Shown here one piece after another: positions 8,513 to 18,176 of a stretch of DNA of 42,391 nt. The first letter of the stretch is position 1; the number at the start of each line of letters is the position of its first letter. The notes below the pieces were generated by a model. The model worked only from the letters and a program-made list of their open reading frames with translations, had not been told where the DNA came from and searched no databases. This DNA comes from Helicobacter sp. 13S00477-4 (GTDB taxonomy: Bacteria; Campylobacterota; Campylobacteria; Campylobacterales; Helicobacteraceae): NCBI RefSeq assembly GCF_002272785.1, contig NZ_MLAS01000014.1, positions 1 to 42,391 on the forward strand. Direction: 5' to 3'. Position numbers and translations under genes: made by a program.

Positions 8513-9727
8513 CCCTTTTGCTCGGTAAACTGTGTTGATGTATTGAACCTGATGTTTATCAATGAGTTCTGAAAAAAATTTATTGATTTTAGGGTCTTGT
8601 AAATCAAAAAACATTTCCACACCAATAGCAGTAGAATAATTAACCCAATCATAACGTAAATCACTGCTGAGTAAGGCTCCATATTCAATTAATTTTTGAT
8701 TGGTATTGCCAATGGCATTGAGTACATAAAAATTCTCTCTATCTTTTGGTTGGACAAGCATCAAAATTGAAGGATTGTAATTGATTTGTGTGGAGAGGAT
8801 TTTAATAGGTTTTTTCTTTGAGAATCCTAATTGAGAGAGCATAAGTCCACTTTTGACTACAGGGGTATTGAGGACAATAACGCTATTTTCTAAAAAATCT
8901 TCTTGGGTTTTGAGGTTTTTAGCAAATGTAGCTGCTTGTTGTGCATTTACAACATCTTTATAAATTACATTAGAATCTAATCTATCTAAAATATCCCCTA
9001 ATATCAAACCAACAGGGCTATCATCATCATATTCTACTATCGGATTATCTGTCGCAAGTGTAGTGATGATTTTCATTTGTGCTTCATAATCTATCCCGCC
9101 AAAATATAGATTTGGAGGTAATTTTGAAATATTTTGAAGTTGATTTTTATTTACTGTGGGGATATAAGTGGGTAAGCTTATATAAGTACCTTGTATAAAA
9201 TTTTCAACACCTGCTTGGGTCAGTATTGCAACTACGAATTCATATTTTTCTCTTTCAATCTTGCCATAAGCCTCATTTAAGTCTTGGACTTCCTCCCCGC
9301 CACTATCAAATACTTTGAAGTCAAAGTCTCCTCCACGTGTCATTAAATATGCCAAAATCGTATCAATTGTTGCTACTGAATAGCGTCCAACAATCTTTTT
9401 TGGCACAAGTAAGGCAATCTTTATTTTCGAGCTTTTTTTCTGCTGATACATTGAGCTTTGCATGAATGAATCAATTTCGCCTAAAGCTACAGCTAAATTA
9501 GCTCTAAGTTCTATATTCTGGGTATCTTTTTTAAATTTTGATACAAATGAAAATATTTTTCCATTAGTATAAAGCTTTTCTAAACATTTTTCATCACATT
9601 TATCTGTTGAGATGTCTACTACTTCTTGTTTTGGTAAAGGTAGTGGTGAGATGATATAGCTACGTGCAAAAAGTTGAGTATCAATAAAAACAAACAAAAA
9701 AATAAAAATTGTCCATTTTTTTTTCAT
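8489..9727 (-). CDS. Conserved periplasmic protein with a periplasmic-binding-like fold
   Basis: A 412-residue protein with an N-terminal signal peptide (MKKKWTIFIFLFVFIDTQLF). Around residue 100 the stretch IKIALLVPKKIVGRYS, followed by about 50 residues alternating helix and strand, resembles the start of type I periplasmic-binding domains such as those in LppC/LpoA-type proteins. Two Cys near residues 43 and 47 (DKCDEKC) could make a disulfide. It appears to be a lineage-specific family of Helicobacter and relatives; I know no proven function. It overlaps the UDG-like gene by 4 bp, placing it third in an aspA-led operon. A link to envelope assembly would be a guess. Confidence 0.75.
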   Translation of the reverse strand: MKKKWTIFIFLFVFIDTQLFARSYIISPLPLPKQEVVDISTDKCDEKCLEKLYTNGKIFSFVSKFKKDTQNIELRANLAVALGEIDSFMQSSMYQQKKSSKIKIALLVPKKIVGRYSVATIDTILAYLMTRGGDFDFKVFDSGGEEVQDLNEAYGKIEREKYEFVVAILTQAGVENFIQGTYISLPTYIPTVNKNQLQNISKLPPNLYFGGIDYEAQMKIITTLATDNPIVEYDDDSPVGLILGDILDRLDSNVIYKDVVNAQQAATFAKNLKTQEDFLENSVIVLNTPVVKSGLMLSQLGFSKKKPIKILSTQINYNPSILMLVQPKDRENFYVLNAIGNTNQKLIEYGALLSSDLRYDWVNYSTAIGVEMFFDLQDPKINKFFSELIDKHQVQYINTVYRAKGSIFEPIK

Positions 9728-10362
9728 AATACTTCCTTCTTTAGAGCTAAAAAATGAGTCAATGTTTCTTTTTTTAGAGAAGGATTTTTGAGTAATTGAT
9801 TCAAAGAATATGTCGCCAAAATTTTTTTTCCTTCGTGTGAAAAAATTTTTCCTAAATACTCTCCAACATTCAATCCATAAAAATGTTGCAAAACTTTCTC
9901 TCCCATTAAAATCATTATTTTAATATTTTTAGAGATGACCTGCTCATTCAAATATCGCTTGCAGATCAAAACTTCAGTATCAGTAATTTTTAAATTATTT
10001 TCATTGCATTTTATCAAAGATAAGACTCCATATTCAGAGATATTCAAGCAAAAAACATTCGAAATGATATCTTGAAGCATTTTTGAACTTTTGTTTTGCA
10101 AAAATATTCCAAAAGGATCTACGACAGGTAATTCAGTAATGAAAATAATTTTTGCAACAGGGGGTAAGATACCAAAAGTAGGTTTGGCAGTTTTACTCCT
10201 ATCACATAATGTGCAGTTAAAAATTGTATCTTGAAGTGAACTGCTTGGGATTTTCATATCTTTTTCATTAGGTTGTAGATTGATGTTATCTACAAATTTT
10301 ATACCAAAAATTTTTTGATAATATAAAAACCTGAGATGAAAAGCCTTTTGGATATTTTGCAT
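9724..10362 (-). CDS. Uracil-DNA glycosylase superfamily protein, iron-sulfur (family 4-like), divergent active site
   Basis: In the 212 residues, four Cys are spaced like the 4Fe-4S ligands of family 4 uracil-DNA glycosylases: C50-x2-C53, then C119 (LIKCNEN) and C134 (ICKRYL). The strand-helix MILMGEKVLQHFYG also fits. The first catalytic motif, usually GEAPG, here reads ITELPVVDPFG, and the HPS-type motif is replaced by ATYSLNQLLKNPS. Either it acts on another lesion or it has lost base-excision activity. It sits 11 bp after aspA and overlaps the next gene by 4 bp. The same position in H. pylori (HP0650) carries a related uncharacterised gene, by my recollection. Confidence 0.7.
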   Translation of the reverse strand: MQNIQKAFHLRFLYYQKIFGIKFVDNINLQPNEKDMKIPSSSLQDTIFNCTLCDRSKTAKPTFGILPPVAKIIFITELPVVDPFGIFLQNKSSKMLQDIISNVFCLNISEYGVLSLIKCNENNLKITDTEVLICKRYLNEQVISKNIKIMILMGEKVLQHFYGLNVGEYLGKIFSHEGKKILATYSLNQLLKNPSLKKETLTHFLALKKEVL

Positions 10363-10373
10363 GATTTAAAAAA

Positions 10374-11786
10374 TTAATTTTTATTTTTTTTATACATATG
10401 AGGATTGATCATATTTTGAGGATCGAAAATTTTATTAAGCTGTTCTTTGCTCAGCAAACCTTTTTCTAAGGCAATATCATAAACACTTTTACCAGTATTA
10501 AGCGATTCTTTAGCAATGGAGGCTGAATTTTCATATCCAATATAAGGATTTAGAGCAGTTACAATACCAACACTGTGTAAAACAAAATTGCGACAAATTT
10601 CTTCATTAGCTGTAATGCCATCAATGCACTTTGTAGCGAGTGTAACCATAGCTCGATTTAGCATCACAATAGAATTAAATAAACTATAAGCAATAACAGG
10701 TTCAAATACATTCAGTTGTAATTGTCCTCCTTCTGCTGCCATAGTTACGGTAATATCATTTCCAATTACTGCAAAACAAGCTTGATTTACCACTTCAGGA
10801 ATAACTGGATTAACTTTACCTGGCATTATAGAACTTCCTGGTTGCATTTTAGGGAGATTGATTTCATTAAAGCCTGCCCTAGGACCAGAACTCAATAACC
10901 TCAAGTCGTTGCAAATCTTAGAAAGCTTGACTGATACCCTTTTAAGTACACCACTGATTTGCACATAAGCACCTGTGCTTTGGGTTGCCTCTATCAAATC
11001 TACTGCTGTAATAAAAGGTCTTCCAGTGACTTCTTGAATCTTTTTTTCTACAATACCTTTATAGTCAGGGTGTGAATTGATGCCTGTTCCAATTGCTGTA
11101 CCACCTAGATTGATAATCCGAATCCAATTCCTTGCGTCCAAAACGCGTTCAATGTCTTTGTTTATCATCATTTCAAATGCTTTAAACTCTTGACCTAGTG
11201 TCATTGGTACTGCATCTTGAAGCTGTGTTCTGCCCATTTTTAAAACATCCTTGAACTCTTCTGCTTTCTTTTCAAAAGAATCCTTGAGGATTTTCATTGA
11301 TTCTGTCAGACCACTAAGTCTTTCATACAGAGCAATTCTAAGGGCTGTAGGATAAGCATCATTGGTTGATTGTGAAAGGTTTACATGATCATTAGGATGA
11401 CAATGATGATATTCTCCTTTTTTGTATCCCATCAATTCAAGGGCGATGTTAGCTATTACTTCATTTGCATTCATATTTGTGCTTGTTCCAGCACCACCTT
11501 GTATCATATCAACAACAAATTGATTGTGATATTCCCCATTAATAATTTTGTCACAAGCTTTGCAAATTGCATCTTTGATATCGGCATTGAGTAATCCAAG
11601 CTCATGATTGGCTAAAGCAGCAGCTTTTTTTACCTGTGCTAAAGCATTTATGAATACAGGGTAATCAGAAAGCTTTTCGTTAGTTATGTGAAAATTTTCT
11701 ACAGCACGAAATGTTTGTATTCCATAATAAACATCATCATCAATTTCTAATTCACCAATAAAATCATGTTCTTTTCTTGTTGACAT
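10374..11786 (-). CDS. aspA: Aspartate ammonia-lyase AspA
   Basis: Converts L-aspartate to fumarate and ammonia; in Helicobacter and Campylobacter it feeds fumarate respiration and amino-acid catabolism. The 470-residue length is standard. The superfamily signature GSSIMPGKVNPV, which forms the mobile catalytic Ser loop, is present, as are GAGTSTNMNANEV and THVNLSQSTND-like segments (HVNLSQSTNDAYP). The GRTQLQDAVP block distinguishes aspartase/fumarase C from argininosuccinate lyase; the EFHIT- and N-terminal sequence fits aspartase. First gene of an operon with the UDG-like and periplasmic genes. Confidence 0.93.
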   Translation of the reverse strand: MSTRKEHDFIGELEIDDDVYYGIQTFRAVENFHITNEKLSDYPVFINALAQVKKAAALANHELGLLNADIKDAICKACDKIINGEYHNQFVVDMIQGGAGTSTNMNANEVIANIALELMGYKKGEYHHCHPNDHVNLSQSTNDAYPTALRIALYERLSGLTESMKILKDSFEKKAEEFKDVLKMGRTQLQDAVPMTLGQEFKAFEMMINKDIERVLDARNWIRIINLGGTAIGTGINSHPDYKGIVEKKIQEVTGRPFITAVDLIEATQSTGAYVQISGVLKRVSVKLSKICNDLRLLSSGPRAGFNEINLPKMQPGSSIMPGKVNPVIPEVVNQACFAVIGNDITVTMAAEGGQLQLNVFEPVIAYSLFNSIVMLNRAMVTLATKCIDGITANEEICRNFVLHSVGIVTALNPYIGYENSASIAKESLNTGKSVYDIALEKGLLSKEQLNKIFDPQNMINPHMYKKNKN

Positions 11787-11926
11787 TTTTAACTCCTGAT
11801 ATTTTTAATCATTAATCATTCAAATAAAAATGATTATAGCAAACAAAATTAATAAAAGGTTTTATTTTAATTTAAAATTATTTCTGAATATTGTTTTAGG
11901 CGTGATTTGTTTATTTTATTCTTATA

Positions 11927-13195
11927 TCAGTTTTCTTTCAGTCGTAAAATATCTGCCCCAAGTCCACATAATTTTTCTTCTAGCCCTTCATAACCTCTAT
12001 CAAGATGATATATACGATGGATTTGGGTTTGACCTTGTGCAACTAAGCCTGCTAATACTAATGCTGAAGAAGCCCTCAAATCTGTTGCCATTACATCAGC
12101 ACCAATGAGTTTTTCGCCTCCTGTGATTTTGGCAACATTTCCTTTTAAAGAAATTTTTGCACCTAATCTTTGCAGTTCGCTTACGTGCATAAAACGATTT
12201 TCAAACAAACGTTCTTCAATGGAACTACTTCCTTCACATTGTGTAGCCAAAGCCATAAATTGAGCCTGCATATCAGTAGGGAAACCCGGATATTCTGTTG
12301 TAATGATTTCAAAAGCCTTTCTTTTATTTGCAGGTTTGATACATAAAATATCATCTTTTTCGGTAATGTTAAAACCAATTTCTTTAAGCTTACCGATGAT
12401 AACTTCAAGGTGTTTAGGGATAATATTTTTCAAAATAATTTCAGAATTGCTAATGGCTCCTGCACACAAATAAGTCCCTGCTTCAATGCGATCAGGGATG
12501 ACCTCAATTTCTTTAAATTCAAGTAATTCCCTATCGCTTCCACGTATATAAAGTTCATTGCTTCCAATGCCTTTTATTTCAATGCCAGCAGTTTGAAGTA
12601 TTTCACAAAGCTGTATGACTTCTGGCTCTTTAGCTGCATTGATAATCCTAGTTTCACCATGTGCTAAAGCTGCAGCCATCAGGATATTTTCAGTACCTGT
12701 TACGGTGATTTTATCAAATATAATGTCGTTTCCTTTAAGTCCATTTGGTGCTTTTGCAACGATATAGCCATTTTCTATAGATATGTTTGCCCCCATTTTT
12801 TCCATAGCTTTGATATGTAAATCTACAGGTCTTGCTCCAATTGCACATCCTCCAGGAAGACTGACTTCACATTTTCCAAATCTAGCTAGTAGGGGACCTA
12901 ATACCAAAATAGACGCTCGCATTTTTCTTACAATATCATAAACTGCTTTTGTGTGGATAATCCTATCAGATTGAACTAAAAGTTCATTGGCATTTACCCA
13001 TTCAATTGTGGAACCTAAATGTTCTAAAAGTTTTGCCAAAGTCTTAACATCTGCAACATCTGGTAAGTTGGTTATCTTTAAAAGGTTTTTGCACAATAAA
13101 GTAGATGCTAAAATAGGTAATGCTGAATTTTTTGCTCCTGATATTTTAATCTCACCTTTGAGAGGTTTGCCTCCTGTGATTTTTAAATAGTCCAT
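11927..13195 (-). CDS. murA: UDP-N-acetylglucosamine 1-carboxyvinyltransferase MurA
   Basis: First committed step of peptidoglycan synthesis: transfers enolpyruvate from PEP to UDP-GlcNAc. The 422 residues cover both inverse alpha/beta domains. K22-N23 in [11 protein letters not shown] bind substrate. The flexible loop [15 protein letters not shown] holds catalytic Cys117, so the fosfomycin-sensitive form (Cys, not Asp) is present. It is the last gene of the gltX2-to-murA operon, 19 bp after a small membrane protein gene. Confidence 0.96.
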   Translation of the reverse strand: MDYLKITGGKPLKGEIKISGAKNSALPILASTLLCKNLLKITNLPDVADVKTLAKLLEHLGSTIEWVNANELLVQSDRIIHTKAVYDIVRKMRASILVLGPLLARFGKCEVSLPGGCAIGARPVDLHIKAMEKMGANISIENGYIVAKAPNGLKGNDIIFDKITVTGTENILMAAALAHGETRIINAAKEPEVIQLCEILQTAGIEIKGIGSNELYIRGSDRELLEFKEIEVIPDRIEAGTYLCAGAISNSEIILKNIIPKHLEVIIGKLKEIGFNITEKDDILCIKPANKRKAFEIITTEYPGFPTDMQAQFMALATQCEGSSSIEERLFENRFMHVSELQRLGAKISLKGNVAKITGGEKLIGADVMATDLRASSALVLAGLVAQGQTQIHRIYHLDRGYEGLEEKLCGLGADILRLKEN

Positions 13196-13214
13196 GATTT
13201 GCCTTTTTTGATGA

Positions 13215-13355
13215 TTATTTTTTTAATTTATTTGAATTTTGAGTTTTAGGGGTTGATTTTTGTAAAAGCACCCAAATAAAACCTCCAATTAAAATAGGCA
13301 TTGCACATAAAATCGCCAATAACCAAAAAAATATATAGAACCAAACATCATACAT
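13215..13355 (-). CDS. Small membrane protein (46 aa), HP0647-like position
   Basis: Starting at the ATG of 13355-13353 the frame gives 46 residues: [20 protein letters not shown], then a second hydrophobic part ([11 protein letters not shown]) and a Lys/Thr/Asn-rich tail ending KLKK. One long or two short membrane segments with a cytoplasmic basic tail are likely. It starts 2 bp after the galU stop and ends 19 bp before murA, so it belongs to the operon. In H. pylori a small uncharacterised gene also lies between galU and murA by my recollection, which supports its being real. Confidence 0.7.
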   Translation of the reverse strand: MYDVWFYIFFWLLAILCAMPILIGGFIWVLLQKSTPKTQNSNKLKK

Positions 13356-13357
13356 TT

Positions 13358-14191
13358 TTAAACCTTGTGATATAAAGTGTGATAAAAATCATTGGTTGCT
13401 TGCACAAAACCATCAATACTACCGCAATCATAACGTTTGCCTTCAAATTTGTAAGCAAGCACTTTTCCTGCTTTTGCCTGTTGTAATAGAGCATCTGTGA
13501 TTTGGATTTCACCTTTTTTGCCCGGCTTAGTAACCCTTAAAATATTAAAAATATCTGGCGTTAAAATGTACCTACCGATCACTGCTAAATTGCTTGGGGC
13601 TTCTTGTGTGGAAGGTTTTTCTATCATGTTTGAAACTTTATAAACACCTTTTTCTATTTCTTCTCCTTCTATGATTCCATATTTATCTACATTCTTTGGT
13701 TCTATTTCTTCAATGGCTACAATTGAGCAATGGTATTTTTCATATAATCTAACCATTTGAGAAAGAACACCTTTGCCATTAGGGTTAGCACACAAATCAT
13801 CAGCTAGGACTACTGCAAATGGATCTTCTTGACCAATAAGAGTTTCTCCTGTTAAGATTGCATGACCTAATCCTTTCATTTCGTTTTGACGAGTATATGA
13901 AAAAGTGCAAGCTTGAATTAAAGTCCTGATTTCATCTAGATAATTTTCTTTATCTGTACCTTTAATTTGATGTTCTAATTCATAGCTAATATCAAAATGA
14001 TCTTCAATGCTCCTTTTGCCTCTGCCTGTTACTATTGCCATTGTGCAACATCCTGCTTTAAGTGCTTCTTCTACTCCATATTGTATTAAGGGTTTATTTA
14101 AAATAGGTAGCATTTCTTTAGGCATTGCTTTTGTCGCAGGTAAGAATCTTGTGCCATAACCAGCTGCCGGAAACAGACATTTTTTTATCAT
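13358..14191 (-). CDS. galU: UTP-glucose-1-phosphate uridylyltransferase GalU
   Basis: Makes UDP-glucose from UTP and glucose-1-phosphate for LPS and other glycans. The 277-residue protein begins with the nucleotidyltransferase signature FPAAGYGTRFLPATKAMPKE (7-26). KPLIQYGVEEAL, VVLADDLC and the late KFEGKRYDCGS motifs are all typical of GalU. The start overlaps the slt stop by 4 bp. Operon context is envelope synthesis (slt, murA). Confidence 0.95.
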   Translation of the reverse strand: MIKKCLFPAAGYGTRFLPATKAMPKEMLPILNKPLIQYGVEEALKAGCCTMAIVTGRGKRSIEDHFDISYELEHQIKGTDKENYLDEIRTLIQACTFSYTRQNEMKGLGHAILTGETLIGQEDPFAVVLADDLCANPNGKGVLSQMVRLYEKYHCSIVAIEEIEPKNVDKYGIIEGEEIEKGVYKVSNMIEKPSTQEAPSNLAVIGRYILTPDIFNILRVTKPGKKGEIQITDALLQQAKAGKVLAYKFEGKRYDCGSIDGFVQATNDFYHTLYHKV

Positions 14192-15825
14192 TTTTTGTCC
14201 TTTGTATAAATCAGTGTTTTTTCAAGGAATTTTTCTATATTTATTTTACGACCAAAAAGGTCTTCGTAAATAATGTAGTTAGCCATCACTTTCATTCCAT
14301 AAAATCTTGATTCTTCATAGGGTAAAAGTTCCATACTCAGCCAGGGTTCATATTTCCTGCCTTTTAAAAATAATTCATTTTTTGCTAATAATCTCCTTAA
14401 AAAACCCGGACCTCCATTGTAAGCATAAGATACAAATAATGGATGTTGGAATTCTTCTTTAAGGCTATTAAGGTAATGATTGCCAAATTTTAAGGCAATT
14501 TTTGGATCAAACATATCACTAAGCTCAATATTTTTTAAATTCATTTCTTTGGCAAATGGCAAAACATTAAAAGGCATTATCTGCATAATGCCTAAGGCAT
14601 AAGAACGTGAGATAAGTGCTGGTAATAAATGGCTCTCTTGTCTTGCTATTGCATACACCATAGATTTTTCATCATCATCCATTGAAGACATAAGTTTTTT
14701 ATAGGGAGTTATAAAATAATTCACTTGATATTTAGTTGCACGATTGAGAAAATAAACAAGGTGAGGTAAGGTTTTTTCATACTCAAAATATTGTAAAATT
14801 TTTTTATATTCTCCATCGTCTTTGACAGCAAAGATATTATCACGTAAAATCTGCCATTCAAATGGGTCTTTGATGTTAAAATCTGGATTTTTTGAGCTTA
14901 TATTATCAAAAGCAGATATTATTTGGTATTTTGGTTTAGTCTGAAGTTTTTGGTTGGCATAAATAGAAAAAATATCAACAAAAATACTATCAGAAAGTTG
15001 TTTCAAAACAGTTTTATTTTGGCTAATGAGGTATTGCCAAAATAAAGCCCTATCCCTCATAAATGGATCAATTGCTGCATTTTGAGATCTTTGAAAATAC
15101 AAAAGTGCTTTTTTGTCATTATGATTTAAAATTTGATTGATCCCAAGTAAAAAAAATGTATTAGTATCAGATTTAGTGATATTTGCTTTTGAGAGCGATT
15201 TTTTAAAAAGTTCAAATCTTGAATCAAGGATAATGGTATGGAGCATTTTATTAAAAATTACATTATTTTGATTGGCTAAATTTTCTAGTTTTTTATGAGG
15301 GATTGATTTGTTCAGTAATTCTAATTTTTGCAGATAAGTAAGCCCATTGAATATCATTCCAAAATTTTTTGCTGAAGTTTGCAACATTGATTCTAAAACA
15401 TTTTTGCTATGAAGTATTTTGATTTGTTCGAAAAGTGAAGGATTAATAGGTTTTACTTTATTGAGTATTGAATCTATATCTTTAGTAGAAAACTTGAAAA
15501 TATCAGAGAGTTTTAATCCATAACTAAGGCATTCACCATCTTCATTGATGAGTTCTTCAAAATTTAGATTTTTACAAAAAATATCTTTTGGCATTTCTGT
15601 GATAACACCTTTAGTTTCCATAGCTTTTTGGATTCTAGGTGTTTTATTGAATACCAATTCATAAGCTTTTTTTGCTTGTTCGATGGTAGTTTTTTCATCA
15701 GAAATATACTGCCAGATATAAAAATCCCTCACAATACCTTCAGGCTTATCCTGAATAAATTTTAAAGTAATGCTTTTTCCTGATAAAAAACATACCAAAC
15801 AAATGAAGATAATTATTTTTTTCAT
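14188..15825 (-). CDS. slt: Soluble lytic murein transglycosylase Slt
   Basis: Periplasmic enzyme that cleaves the MurNAc-GlcNAc bond with formation of 1,6-anhydroMurNAc. The 545-residue protein has a signal peptide (first ~17 residues), a long helical, solenoid-like middle region, and a C-terminal goose-lysozyme-like domain. The catalytic Glu is E397 in AIARQESHLLP, followed by SYALGIMQIMP and the YNGGPG motif, in the order known for family 1 transglycosylases. It overlaps yggT and galU by 4 bp each. Confidence 0.93.
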   Translation of the reverse strand: MKKIIIFICLVCFLSGKSITLKFIQDKPEGIVRDFYIWQYISDEKTTIEQAKKAYELVFNKTPRIQKAMETKGVITEMPKDIFCKNLNFEELINEDGECLSYGLKLSDIFKFSTKDIDSILNKVKPINPSLFEQIKILHSKNVLESMLQTSAKNFGMIFNGLTYLQKLELLNKSIPHKKLENLANQNNVIFNKMLHTIILDSRFELFKKSLSKANITKSDTNTFFLLGINQILNHNDKKALLYFQRSQNAAIDPFMRDRALFWQYLISQNKTVLKQLSDSIFVDIFSIYANQKLQTKPKYQIISAFDNISSKNPDFNIKDPFEWQILRDNIFAVKDDGEYKKILQYFEYEKTLPHLVYFLNRATKYQVNYFITPYKKLMSSMDDDEKSMVYAIARQESHLLPALISRSYALGIMQIMPFNVLPFAKEMNLKNIELSDMFDPKIALKFGNHYLNSLKEEFQHPLFVSYAYNGGPGFLRRLLAKNELFLKGRKYEPWLSMELLPYEESRFYGMKVMANYIIYEDLFGRKINIEKFLEKTLIYTKDKK

Positions 15826-16118
15826 CGTAATTTTTCAGCATATTCAAATAAAATTCTTACCAAAGTAAGGTCTAAAAATTGTAGGATAATAATAATAATT
15901 AAAGGAGTAAAATCTATTCCTTTATAAATCAGGGGGATTTTTTTCCTTATTTTTTCATATACAGATTCTGTTAGTTTGTAAAAAATTTGAACAATTGGAT
16001 TATAGGGATCAGGACGTACCCAGCTGATTAAAGTGGCAATAATTACTACCCATATATACAGTGTGATGAGGGTATGTAAAATAGTTGCTATTGCACTTAA
16101 AATACTACTAAAAATCAT
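15822..16118 (-). CDS. YggT family membrane protein
   Basis: A 98-residue protein with hydrophobic segments near residues 5-28 and 70-90 and, between them, the conserved block ATLISWVRPDPYNPIVQIFY that marks the YggT/Ycf19 family (PF02325). The family is linked to osmotic stress, cell division or membrane-protein assembly in different bacteria, without one agreed role. It overlaps gltX2 and slt by 4 bp each and matches HP0644 in H. pylori by position. Confidence 0.85.
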   Translation of the reverse strand: MIFSSILSAIATILHTLITLYIWVVIIATLISWVRPDPYNPIVQIFYKLTESVYEKIRKKIPLIYKGIDFTPLIIIIILQFLDLTLVRILFEYAEKLR

Positions 16119-17446
16119 TCTTCTCCTTTTATTTGTAATATTTTTTTTAAATAGAATCTCAAGTATGGGTATAAGCTGTTCAAATCAACACCATGAGATT
16201 CACCACTCAAAAGAATCCTAAGTGGTTTAAAAAATTTTTTACCCTTAAGGTCACTCCTTTGCATTGCTTCATTTTTAAATGTTTCGTATTGATTTAAGCA
16301 TTCTGTATTTTCTGCTTCCATTGCACAAAGGACTTTAAAGAGTTTTTTACATTCTCCTTCAAAGCTTTCTCCTTCATATTCTGCCATTATATTTTTAGGT
16401 GAAAAAATCATATCAATTTTTTTTCTGATTTCATTTAATGTGCTTGCTTCTTCTAAATAAAGCTTTGCGATAGCTCCAATGGTAATATCTTTGCTGTTTA
16501 ATAATAAAGCAATTTGATTTTCATCAAGCTTTTTGAGATGTTCACGATTGATATATCGCAAACGTTTGATGTCAAATTTTACAGGAGATTTTGCAATATG
16601 GTTAATATCAAACCATTTTAGTGCATCTTCAAGGCTAAATATTTCTACAGGCGTCTTGTTGCCCATACTGATAAGATAGTTTATAATTGCTTGAGGTAAA
16701 AAACCTTGTTCTAAAAGCCAGTTTACACTTGAGGCACTGTCACGTTTACTCATTTTTTTACCTGTTTCCCCAAGTATGATTGGTAAATGGGCATAGCCAA
16801 TCTCCTTATCATAATCCAAAGATTTTTGCACTAAAATCTGTTTGGGGGTGTTGCTGACATGATCTTCTCCACGAACAATAAAATCAATATTATAAATCAT
16901 ATCATCACAAGCACAAGCAAAATTATAAGTAGGTATACCATCTTCTCGTAAAATAACAAAACTATCCAGTTCGTTAGGTGCAAATTCTAAATCTCCTTTA
17001 ATCGAATCATTAAAGCAAATAGGCTCATCACTACCTTTTAATCTAATAACAGGATTGGGATTTTGAGATTTTTGAATTTCTGCCCATGAATTGTCATACC
17101 TAAAAGGAATTTTTAGCTCAAGTGCTTCTTGTTTTTTTCTTTCTAAAAACTCTTTAGTGCAATAACAATAAAAAGCTTTGTTTTTTTTGATAAGATAATC
17201 AGCAAAATTACGATGTTTTGGAAAATTATGACTTTGATAAATCAATTCATCCCATAAAAGTCCAAAAAGATTGAGTGTAGAAAGTATCTCTTTATCTTTA
17301 CCCTCAATATTGCGAGATAAGTCAGTATCTTCAATTCGGATTAGGAATTTCTTATCTTTTTGCTTAGCAATAATATAGTTAAAAATGGCAGCTCTAAGAT
17401 TGCCAATATGCATATCTCCTGTAGGAGAAGGAGCAAAACGAAGCAT
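16115..17446 (-). CDS. gltX: Glutamyl-tRNA synthetase, GltX2-type (likely tRNA-Gln misacylating)
   Basis: Class I aminoacyl-tRNA synthetase of 443 residues with the HIGH-type site HIGN (13-16) in PSPTGDMHIGNLR, RIEDTD (37-42) and KMSKR (231-235). Helicobacter has two GluRS proteins: GluRS1 charges tRNA-Glu, and GluRS2 (HP0643) puts glutamate on tRNA-Gln for later amidation by GatCAB. This gene occupies the HP0643 position, upstream of yggT-slt-galU-murA, so I infer it is the GluRS2 type; the specificity cannot be read from motifs alone. It heads the operon. Confidence 0.9.
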   Translation of the reverse strand: MLRFAPSPTGDMHIGNLRAAIFNYIIAKQKDKKFLIRIEDTDLSRNIEGKDKEILSTLNLFGLLWDELIYQSHNFPKHRNFADYLIKKNKAFYCYCTKEFLERKKQEALELKIPFRYDNSWAEIQKSQNPNPVIRLKGSDEPICFNDSIKGDLEFAPNELDSFVILREDGIPTYNFACACDDMIYNIDFIVRGEDHVSNTPKQILVQKSLDYDKEIGYAHLPIILGETGKKMSKRDSASSVNWLLEQGFLPQAIINYLISMGNKTPVEIFSLEDALKWFDINHIAKSPVKFDIKRLRYINREHLKKLDENQIALLLNSKDITIGAIAKLYLEEASTLNEIRKKIDMIFSPKNIMAEYEGESFEGECKKLFKVLCAMEAENTECLNQYETFKNEAMQRSDLKGKKFFKPLRILLSGESHGVDLNSLYPYLRFYLKKILQIKGEE

Positions 17447-17504
17447 AACAATTAAACCTTCATGTGTGAGCTATATTTTGGTTATTTTACCAAAATACTA
17501 CCAA

Positions 17505-18080
17505 TCAAAACATTTTTAAAAAATCTTTAGTATTAAAGTTATCATAAGAAGTTTTTGAAACTTCAGGTTCAAAAATCTTTTGATCTGAAATCCCCTTGCT
17601 TACAAGTATTAGTGTATTTTGGACTTCTAATTTCTTATCTTCAAGATAATTGATGAAGCTACTATAACCCTCTTTTTGTATCAGAGGTGTAGGGTTTGGC
17701 ACTTCTATATCAATAGATTTAGAGTCTATTTGAATACTTAAAGTTGTATTAAATAGCTCCATTCCCATGAAAGAACATTTATCAATGATTTCATTAATTT
17801 CTTTTAACACAATAGATTCTAAATTTTTGAAAGTAGGATCTTTTGGTTCATCTTCAAGGAGTATTTTTTGTGCTTGCAAAATAATTTTATGAAGTGCTAT
17901 ATCAATAATTTGGAGTGCACCTATGAATTCATTAGCACTTTTTATATCTTCACCAAATTTTTGGATTTTTCTAGTTTTATTCAGGCAATCACCTCTAATA
18001 TCTTGATTGTCTATCTTATCAATTCCTTCCAAATGTTTTTTGAATGTTGCGAGTATATCTTTATCAAACATTAGATGCAC
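17505..18080 (-). CDS. Flagellin N-terminal-domain-like helical protein
   Basis: Unrecognised as a named gene. The 191 residues have a flagellin-like layout: a helix SANEFIGALQIIDIALHKII (about 48-67) that parallels the flagellin 'NAQDGISLLQTAEGALNEI' helix, then a second helix ESIVLKEINEIIDKCSFMGM (about 88-107) followed by ELFNTT, which parallels 'IQKEINQLLEEINRIADTTEFNGKKLL'. The first ~45 residues and the C-terminal half lack clear flagellin sequence, and the second D0 helix is absent. It could be a flagellum-linked or exported filament-like protein, or a coincidence of coiled-coil pattern. It is divergent from csd4 and may start at 18080 or at the Met three codons on. Confidence 0.45.
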   Translation of the reverse strand: MHLMFDKDILATFKKHLEGIDKIDNQDIRGDCLNKTRKIQKFGEDIKSANEFIGALQIIDIALHKIILQAQKILLEDEPKDPTFKNLESIVLKEINEIIDKCSFMGMELFNTTLSIQIDSKSIDIEVPNPTPLIQKEGYSSFINYLEDKKLEVQNTLILVSKGISDQKIFEPEVSKTSYDNFNTKDFLKMF

Positions 18081-18139
18081 CTTTGATTGAAAATAGTTTT
18101 ATATCATTTTGAAAGCATATTTTGTTCCAAGCTTTTCGA

Positions 18140-18145
18140 TATAAT
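18140..18145 (+). promoter_or_regulatory. -10 element for csd4
   Basis: TATAAT preceded by a T-rich stretch; the start would be near 18152, 25 bases before the TTG start codon of csd4. AAAGG seven bases before that TTG supports the unusual start. Confidence 0.5.
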
Positions 18146-18176
18146 CAACAAAAAATTTTATAAACAAAGGTAATCT

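Noticed and set aside
11830-12108. 92-codon frame on + beside murA
   Set aside because: Mostly antisense to murA; low complexity and no ribosome site.
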